64,000 bases of DNA from Poseidonocella sp. HB161398 (GTDB lineage Bacteria > Pseudomonadota > Alphaproteobacteria > Rhodobacterales > Rhodobacteraceae). Shown here piece after piece: positions 58,497 to 64,000 of this stretch. The position numbers and the translations under genes were made by a program. Where the stretch lies: assembly GCF_005870025.1 (NCBI RefSeq), contig NZ_VATA01000002.1, positions 62,001 to 126,000 of the forward strand, written 5' to 3'. The stretch's first letter is position 1; every line of letters starts with the position of its first letter. The notes under the pieces are model-generated. The model saw nothing but the letters and a program-made list of their open reading frames with translations, had not been told where the DNA came from and did no database searches.

Positions 58497-59984
58497 TCAG
58501 GTGATTTTCATCAGGAAGGAGCGCAGCGGCAGGCCGCGGTCGCCGCTGAAGTTGTTGAAGCTCATGTCATGCAGGATCTGCCCGCGGCGCGCCTCGACGC
58601 AGCAGCCATAGGGGCCGCCCAAGAAACATCCGCTCATGTCGTGCTTCGAGCGGACCAGGAGATCCCGGCCGAGGAAGCGCGCCGCCGCCAGATCGAGCGG
58701 CTGCTGCGAGGGATCGCTGCCCGGCGCGAGCATGTAGATGCCATAGGGCCGCCGGTCCTGCAGAAGCACCTGCGGCGGCGGGCAGATCTGCGCCCTGCCC
58801 CAGTCGATCGTCAGGATGGCCGACGTCCGGTCGGGCTGCAGCGTCGCGGCAGTGACCCGCGGCCCGAGCGCGTTCTGCGCGCCGTAGTCGAGATTGAGCA
58901 GATGCGCCGCCATCCGTCCGCCTGCGATCGCGTAGCCGCCGTACTGGTAGTGGATGTCCAGCCAGTCGCGCTGCAGGTCGTACATCTCGATGCCCTGATG
59001 CGCCTTCTCCCGCGCGGCGATCGCCTGCAGATAGGCCGCCCGCGCGGCATTCGTCCCCCGCTCGGCCGCCAGGTAGTCATAGCCGCCGATCATGTTGACG
59101 ATGAAGACCATCCCCGGATGGCGTGCCCAGATATGGTCCCAGACCGCCAGGACCGTCTGCGTCATCTGCGCCGGCGACATCCGCCGGTTCTGCAGCGCAT
59201 TGGCATCGCTCTCGCCCTGGGTCCAGAAGCAGCGCAGCGGCAGGTCCTGGCCATCGGCAAGGCCCGCATCGAGCGCGTCGTAGAAGGCCAACAGCGACGG
59301 GCCCGGCGCTGCAGCTTCGGCATCCCACCAGTAGCCCTCCGAGTCGCCGCGCACCGAGCGCCTGTCGATCGCCGTCCCGCCCGTGGCGCCGTTGACGAAG
59401 CTGACCGAGAGATTGCGCGCGCCTTCCAGGCCCCGCGCCAGTGCTGCCGAGAAGCCGCCCCAGCCGCCGCGATCCTCCATCAGCGACATGTTCGACTGGC
59501 CGCCGCAGACGAAGCGGACGTCGTGCTGCAACCTGGGCGCCGGTCCGTAGGACAGCGCGGCCGGGGTGACCTCCTGCAGGATCACCTCATCGCCGATGCG
59601 CATCACCCGCAGCGCCGCCTTGCGCCCCGCCGTCGCCATCTGGCCGTCGGTCCCCAGGAAGGTCCGGCCGCGCCCGGCCACCAGCCGCGCGCCGGGGCTT
59701 GCCAGCACCATGCTGTCGCTGCCGTCGAGAAGATGGCTCAGATCGGCCGTCGCCGCCGCGCCAAGCTGCAGTGCCGCGCCGCGAGCCGCCGGAGCCCACT
59801 GGAAGGGCCGCCGCCCCTCCACCCGGAGCGGCCGCGCCATGAATTCGTTGGTCGGCAGCCCCAGCCCCATGGGCGCACGCGCCGCCGCCGCCGCACCGAC
59901 ATCGCCCTGAACCAGCGTGCGCCAGAAATCCTGTTTCTCCTCGGCGGACATCTCCGCCACCTGCTGGCCTGTCGGCGTGCTCAT
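58497..59984 (-). CDS. SGNH/SASA-type carbohydrate esterase
   Basis: A 495-aa protein. The nucleophile motif of the sialate O-acetylesterase-like family is in FVCGGQSNMSLMED (Ser in GQSN). The FWTQGESDAN segment and an Asp-His pair (DLQRDWLDIHYQY) follow, as expected for a Ser-Asp-His triad. The first 160 residues are an accessory region with no clear domain, and no signal peptide is obvious. The start at 59984 (MSTPTGQQVAEMS) is chosen; an upstream Met at 60131 would add a poorly conserved stretch. Substrate unknown. Confidence 0.75.
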   Translation of the reverse strand: MSTPTGQQVAEMSAEEKQDFWRTLVQGDVGAAAAARAPMGLGLPTNEFMARPLRVEGRRPFQWAPAARGAALQLGAAATADLSHLLDGSDSMVLASPGARLVAGRGRTFLGTDGQMATAGRKAALRVMRIGDEVILQEVTPAALSYGPAPRLQHDVRFVCGGQSNMSLMEDRGGWGGFSAALARGLEGARNLSVSFVNGATGGTAIDRRSVRGDSEGYWWDAEAAAPGPSLLAFYDALDAGLADGQDLPLRCFWTQGESDANALQNRRMSPAQMTQTVLAVWDHIWARHPGMVFIVNMIGGYDYLAAERGTNAARAAYLQAIAAREKAHQGIEMYDLQRDWLDIHYQYGGYAIAGGRMAAHLLNLDYGAQNALGPRVTAATLQPDRTSAILTIDWGRAQICPPPQVLLQDRRPYGIYMLAPGSDPSQQPLDLAAARFLGRDLLVRSKHDMSGCFLGGPYGCCVEARRGQILHDMSFNNFSGDRGLPLRSFLMKIT

Positions 59985-60277
59985 CGGACCGCCTGCCGCG
60001 ACACTGGGTTCATTTCCGGCACTCCTCTTCGGGCCCTGTTCCTCGCTAGGACGCAGCCCGGCCCGGATCAACCATAGGTTGCCTTCGGCATGGCCGAAAT
60101 GCGCGCTTTCGGGACTGCCGGATAGTAACACGATGATTTAGCGGGCGAAGTGCACGCTGTGACGCAGCATGAGGTGCCGACGCAATTTGCCCGGCGCGGG
60201 CCCGGCCCGTCCGATTCTCTCCGTCCCGGGCGAAAGGGGGCGGCAGGCGCGGTCTCCCTGCCCGCCGCCCCTGGTTG

Positions 60278-60967
60278 TCAGCCGCGCCGCAGATGGCGCG
60301 CCAGTCCGAGCCCGGCCACCCCGCCGACAAGCAGCAGGCCGCTTGCGGGCAAGGGCACGGCCGGCACCACTTCGGTGCCGACCACCTCGATCTCGGCGAT
60401 CGCGAAGAGGTCCGAGTCGATCCCGGCCGTCTCGAAGCCGGAGAGCGTGATCGTGTCCGCCACGGCATCCTCCAGGTCGGTCCCCGTGGCGCTGATCACC
60501 GAGACAGCGAGGCCCGCGGCGGTGATGCTCGTGCTGGCGACCGCCGCGACCGAGGCCGAGCCCGAAGCCGACGATGCCGTGGCCTCGACCGCGGACAGGG
60601 TGGTGGTGACGTTCGCGTCATCCTCCGCGTAGTAGATGATGATCTCCTTCAGCCGGTAGACAGCATCGAGCGAGAGCACGATGGAGGCATCATCCGCGCT
60701 CGAGAACACATTGGCCGTCGACAGGTCGAGCGACGTCCCGCCGTTATTCAGCGCGCCGGAGCCCGACAGGTAGTCGGCGATCTCCAGCGTTTCGGAATAG
60801 CTCGAGTCCGAGAAGCCCGAAGGCTGGGGCTGGCCGGAGAATTCGGTCCGGCCTCCCGGCTCGAATTTGAAGATTCCGCTGTAGATGCTGTAGCTGTCGA
60901 TAACCGACGCAGAGGCAGCAAGCGGCGCCGCAATCACGGCCGCCGCCAGGATGGATCTTGGAAGCAT
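60278..60967 (-). CDS. Exported VPLPA-CTERM protein
   Basis: A 229-aa protein with a signal peptide (MLPRSILAAAVIAAPLAASA). The body is Ser/Ala/Thr-rich beta structure (VYRLKEIIIYYAEDDANVTT). The C-terminus is VPAVPLPASGLLLVGGVAGL followed by a basic end (ARHLRRG). That is the VPLPA-CTERM sorting tail typical of Rhodobacterales: motif, hydrophobic helix, arginines. It should be processed by an exosortase-type system, which is not encoded here. Start at 60967 from the signal peptide. Confidence 0.85.
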   Translation of the reverse strand: MLPRSILAAAVIAAPLAASASVIDSYSIYSGIFKFEPGGRTEFSGQPQPSGFSDSSYSETLEIADYLSGSGALNNGGTSLDLSTANVFSSADDASIVLSLDAVYRLKEIIIYYAEDDANVTTTLSAVEATASSASGSASVAAVASTSITAAGLAVSVISATGTDLEDAVADTITLSGFETAGIDSDLFAIAEIEVVGTEVVPAVPLPASGLLLVGGVAGLGLARHLRRG

Positions 60968-61488
60968 TCGTCCCCCGAAGCTTTCTGATCGTTGCTCCCC
61001 AAGCCCGGTCACGCTCGCCGCCGCCCCGCCCGGCCGTCAAGCTGAACATCTTAATGAAAGGCGGCAGACTCCGATCCGCCCAAATGGCAGGCAAGCCGCT
61101 GGGCATATTCCGGGCGTTGTCCGGAAAACAGGCAGCTGGCTGCCGCGTCCGGACACGTCCCCTGCAGCACGGCGGCGCGAGCAGCGGCCATGGATCAACC
61201 GGGCCGAAGCCGTTCCCCAATGCCATGCAACTGCCTGCATGGCATCGTCGTCCACGCCGCGGCACCTGTTCCGCCCGGCGCGGGCTACCGGGATCCGCGG
61301 CTGCGCCTTTTGCGGGACGCAGCGACGCCGGCAGGCGCCGAAGACGGCAGCGATCACCAAGGCGTGCACCCCCGGGACCCCGCGCATTCGCCCCCCGGGC
61401 TCGACTCTTGCCGCGAAGATGTGCTCACATATGGTGAAGGTGTGCTCACATACCGCTATGGGAGTCGGTTGAGCGGGGTGAATTTGCG
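60968..61488. other. 521-bp gap with palindrome and paired operator-like repeats
   Basis: No supported gene. It holds a 10-bp stem palindrome ATGCCATGCA / TGCATGGCAT (61220-61245, 6-nt loop). Next to the following gene are two exact TGTGCTCACATA copies (61420-61431 and 61441-61452). Confidence 0.6.
61420..61452. promoter_or_regulatory. Two TGTGCTCACATA direct repeats
   Basis: Two identical 12-mers, each containing the inverted repeat TGTG-CT-CACA, with a 21-bp period (two helical turns) and 37-69 bp before the next start codon. They look like tandem operators for an unknown repressor or activator. Confidence 0.6.
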
Positions 61489-61797
61489 TTGACGTTCCTG
61501 GTCTACGTGACCGTGATGGTTCTGATCCTGGGCCTCGCCGGCATGCTGGCGGCGGCGATCGGCGCCATGGCCTGGCTTCTCGGAGCCCTCGCCGCACTGG
61601 CCTTCACCGGCTGGCTTGCGACGCTTGTCGGCCTGTCGCCCTATGTCGTGCTCGTGGCCCTCTTCTTCTTCGCCCCGGCCTGGTTCCTGGCGGCCGTCGC
61701 GATCTCGCGCACCATCGAGAACCGCAAGCGGCCGCGCGAGGAGCACAAGTCCTTCGGCGAATTCATGCGCACGGCGCTCGACGACGTCTCGCGGTAA
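61489..61797 (+). CDS. Small membrane protein, unknown
   Basis: A 102-aa protein with three hydrophobic segments (VTVMVLILGLAGMLAAAIGA, LGALAALAFTGWLATLVGL, VVLVALFFFAPAWFLAAVAI) and a charged cytoplasmic tail (ENRKRPREEHKSFGEFMRTA). No family recognised. The start is TTG 61489 or, less likely, ATG 61516. Possibly controlled by the paired repeats upstream. Confidence 0.6.
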   Translation: MTFLVYVTVMVLILGLAGMLAAAIGAMAWLLGALAALAFTGWLATLVGLSPYVVLVALFFFAPAWFLAAVAISRTIENRKRPREEHKSFGEFMRTALDDVSR

Positions 61798-62850
61798 TCC
61801 GCCCTCCGGCAAGCCGGACCATGGACCGTCGCCGGGGGCTGCATCGGCCTTCGCCCGGAACAATCCCGTCCCCGAAAGCCGGACCGGAGCGACAGGATGC
61901 GGTCGCGGATCTACGGACGCGGTTCCAAGCTTCGGCGCCCGGGCAGGACTGGCCCGGGACGGCGAACCGGAAGCGCCTTCATTGGAGTTCAACGCGGCGG
62001 CACCGCTCGGCGCCTTCCGCAGCCAGCGCGCGACGTCCGTTCTGGCCAGGAGTCGACCGGCGAACGCCGTCGGTCCGGGCCAGCCGTTCAACGCCATCCT
62101 TCCCGGAACGATCCGCGGCTGGTGCGGACCGCGATCGGGAACATGGCATCGGTCTTCGGCGGCCAGGCGGCGGGAAGCCGAGCCAGTCACATCGGCCGCC
62201 GCGATCGAAAGCGGGCCCGCCTGCGCCACGGGCCCGAGCGCAACGGGCGAAGGCATGCCAGGATCGGCCGGCCGTCGATCCCGCGCGGCTGTCTGCCGGA
62301 CGCCTCCAGTCTCCCCCCGGGACAGGAGGCGGAAACCGGCGAGAACGGCGCCTCACGGTCCCAGCCTCCGGCGGCAGTGCGGCCAGCTGTCCGAGGCCAT
62401 TCCACCCTGGCTTGCCAGCCGCGCGATGGAAGCGCCAGGAACCTGGCCGTCACGGAACTCATCGACCGGCAGTTCCCGCAGACGCCCTGGCATGGCTTGC
62501 CACCTGCCGCGCGACGGACCCGGATCCCGGCTTCATTGCATCCGTGGGCTGACGAGACCTATGCGTCATCTGCGAAAAGCCCGTGGTCTTCCTGTGAAAC
62601 GGGCTCCTCCCTGAGCTGGGCCTTCGCGCCAGATGGAGGGCGGGAACAAGGGGCAAGGAAAGTCCAAGCCCGAGGAGATCCTGATCGCGTCCCGAAGCGC
62701 GGTGCAGCTGGCATTTGCCACCGGGTTTCCCGGCAGTGCCAGGGAGCTGGCGCCAAGCGGAACCGGGGGACGCCCCAACTGGCCAGACTGGTGATAGCGC
62801 TCCGCGCGCCCGACGCCATCGGGCAGAGAGCCGCCCCGGACGGCTTTGCG
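61798..62850. other. 1-kb eroded DNA, no supported gene
   Basis: Open frames here are short and overlapping, with Arg/Pro/Ala-rich translations and no family resemblance. The stretch looks like decayed sequence next to insertion-sequence remains. Confidence 0.5.
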
Positions 62851-63701
62851 AGGTTGCCGGCCACGCGGCATGGCGTAGCCTCGCATGATGCTGAACATCG
62901 AAGGCCTGCCCCGGATCAAGGGCTCCCGCTTTCCGCGTGGCGTCATCGGTCATGCCGTTTGGGCGCATCGCCGCTTCGCCTGAGCCTGGGCGACATGGAG
63001 GAGTGAGGGCATGAACGCCGTGGGTCCGGGAGAATGCCCGAACGGCCGAGCGCGGCGTCACGGTCTCCCGCGAAACGATCCGCGGCCGGGACGACCGCTT
63101 CGCCCATCAATTTGCCGCAAGCATCCGGCGGGGATGTCCGGCTCCTGCGGACAAACGGCATCTCGACGAGGCCGTCATCCGGATCAACGGCAAGTCCCAT
63201 TGGCTGTGGCGCGCGGTGGGCGGGACCGGCATTCGCGAACATGCTTGAACACATGGCGCATTCCTCGATCCCCTCGTCCAGCCGCGGCGCGGAAAAGCCG
63301 CCGCAAAGCGCTTCTTCCGCGCGCGTCTCCGGCGCTGGGGCATGCCGCGCGTTCTGGCGGCCGACAAGCTCGCCTCCTGCGCGACCGCGAAAGCCGAAAT
63401 CGCGCCGGGCGTCGAACACCGCCAGCACAGGGGACTGAACAACCGCTCCGACGCCAGCCACCGCCACACGAGCCGCCGCGGGAAGATCATGGGCCGGTCC
63501 ATGTCGCCCGGCCAGGCCCGGCGTTCCTGCCCGTTCATGATCAGGCAGCCGCCTTGTCCGGGCCAAAGCGCCACGGTCTCTCCGCCAAGTCCGACCGCCA
63601 CCCGCGGACAGATTCTTTCGATCTTTGGAACGGATGCACCGCCAAGCTCACCGCCTGAAAAGCGGCCCGAGCAGCCGTGGTTGGGAAGTGGACGGCAACC
63701 T
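62851..63701. mobile_element. Degenerate IS6-family insertion sequence
   Basis: An 851-bp element bounded by 14-bp inverted repeats (AGGTTGCCGGCCAC at 62851-62864 and GTGGACGGCAACCT at 63688-63701, 13 of 14 matching). It encloses the broken transposase at 62888-63658. No 8-bp target duplication is seen, so the insertion is old or its flanks have changed. Confidence 0.75.
62888..63658 (+). pseudogene. IS6-family (IS26-like) transposase, multiply frameshifted
   Basis: The whole length of an IS6-type transposase can be followed across frames: GSRFPRGVIGHAVW and a shifted LSLGDMEE at the start, then RGVTVSRETIR, KRHLDEAVIRINGKSHWLWR (first catalytic Asp), ADKLAS (second Asp), GVEHRQHRGLNNRSDASHR (where the usual catalytic Glu of RAENSH is replaced), and finally VHDQAAAL...LSAKSDRH...DSFDLW. 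There are in-frame stops and at least three frame changes, so it is dead. The residue spacing and the DDE-site context leave little doubt about the family. Confidence 0.82.
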
Positions 63702-63720
63702 GCCTCAGTCCGCGGACCCC

Positions 63721-64000
63721 TTACCCTGACCCTCCCCCTTCATCCGGGCCGTTTTGTACTGCAATCCTCCGGTTGGGGTTGAGCGGCAGCGGCGGGACCG
63801 CATGAGTCTCGGAAGCCGCCGGGGCGGTTTTCATCTGCGACCGTGGCGGTGACAGGTATCCCGGCGCGGAATGCGGGCGCCCGGAATTGCAGTCGTCGCG
63901 CCCCCGGCCCACTTTCTCGCTGGCATGCAGGAACGGCCGGAACCAGCGAAGGTTGAGGCACTCGTCGCTAAGCGAGCCATTCAGCCGCCACTGGTTCGAG
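63721..64000 (-). pseudogene. IS3-type transposase (OrfB) 3' end, runs off the window
   Basis: On the minus strand the open frame reads NGSLSDECLN, then FLHASEKVGRGRDD and SGRPHSAPGYLSP. These correspond to the FNG.LRDECLN...W..DYN..RPHS.LGY end of IS3-family integrases, which includes the final catalytic Glu (DEC). Several normally fixed residues are changed (WRDDYN to GRDDCN, LGY to PGY), so it is probably an eroded fragment. The 5' part lies beyond the window. Confidence 0.7.

Noticed and set aside
63011-63658. Intact 215-aa gene at the right end
   Set aside because: Most of its translation is out of frame with the IS6 transposase similarity; only its last 40 residues match, so it is part of a frameshifted pseudogene.

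Overview
The window looks like the chromosome of a nitrogen-fixing alphaproteobacterium of the Rhodobacteraceae/Paracoccaceae type (purple non-sulfur relatives such as Rhodobacter or Rhodovulum). The support is very high GC, an exactly spaced oxygen-sensitive NifA cysteine motif, an rpoN copy inside the nif cluster, an iscA-nifUSV block, an alphaproteobacterial SOS box (GTTC-N7-GTTC) before recA, a VPLPA-CTERM protein, and the ccmABCDG and ureDABC/EFG sets. The genus cannot be fixed from the sequence alone.

Layout: 1-2831 holds the 3' end of eno, a PRC-barrel protein, a glycosyltransferase and a cupin. 2891-5637 (minus) is ccmA-B-C-D-G for cytochrome c maturation. 5756-7867 is a large glycosyltransferase. 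7855-15969 (minus) carries urease genes in pieces: ureD-ureA-ureB, a PHA-granule/histone-like protein and a small helical protein, an opposite-strand lipoprotein gene, then ureC with its own terminator, then a DUF1127-like gene and ureE-F-G. 16131-22647 has pyrC, pyrE, der, bamB and a YfgM-like gene. 22842-27508 is a two-gene RND efflux system, followed by a DUF2161 gene.

28291-53061 is a nearly complete nif island on the plus strand: nifHDK; a di-heme cytochrome c peroxidase with its own FNR box; nifE-N-X-DUF269-DUF683-fdxB-nifQ-TPR; iscA-nifU-S-V-cysE-nifW-rpoN; nifA; nifB-fdxN-LRV-nifZ-nifT-SIR2-unknown. Four sigma-54 promoters of one form (TGGCACGC...GCT) precede nifH, nifE, iscA and nifB. 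Three have a perfect NifA site (TGT-N10-ACA) upstream and the iscA one has an imperfect site. The island therefore encodes its own activator (NifA) and sigma factor (RpoN), structural proteins, cofactor assembly (B, E, N, V, Q, X), Fe-S supply (IscA, U, S, CysE) and ferredoxins (FdxB, FdxN). No draT/draG, rnf, fix or mod genes are seen.

53180-61797 returns to housekeeping and miscellaneous genes: a DUF1796-like protein, DUF1330, alaS, recA with SOS box, an SGNH/SASA esterase, a VPLPA-CTERM protein and a small membrane protein. 61798-64000 is eroded DNA with a frameshifted IS6-family element that still has recognisable inverted repeats, and the 3' end of an IS3-type transposase running off the window.

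The most unusual signal is a dispersed 17-bp palindrome, GGTTGCA-N3-TGCAACC. It occurs at least 13 times, often in tandem pairs, mostly just after stop codons and concentrated in the nif island, but also inside nifE, nifN, rpoN and alaS.
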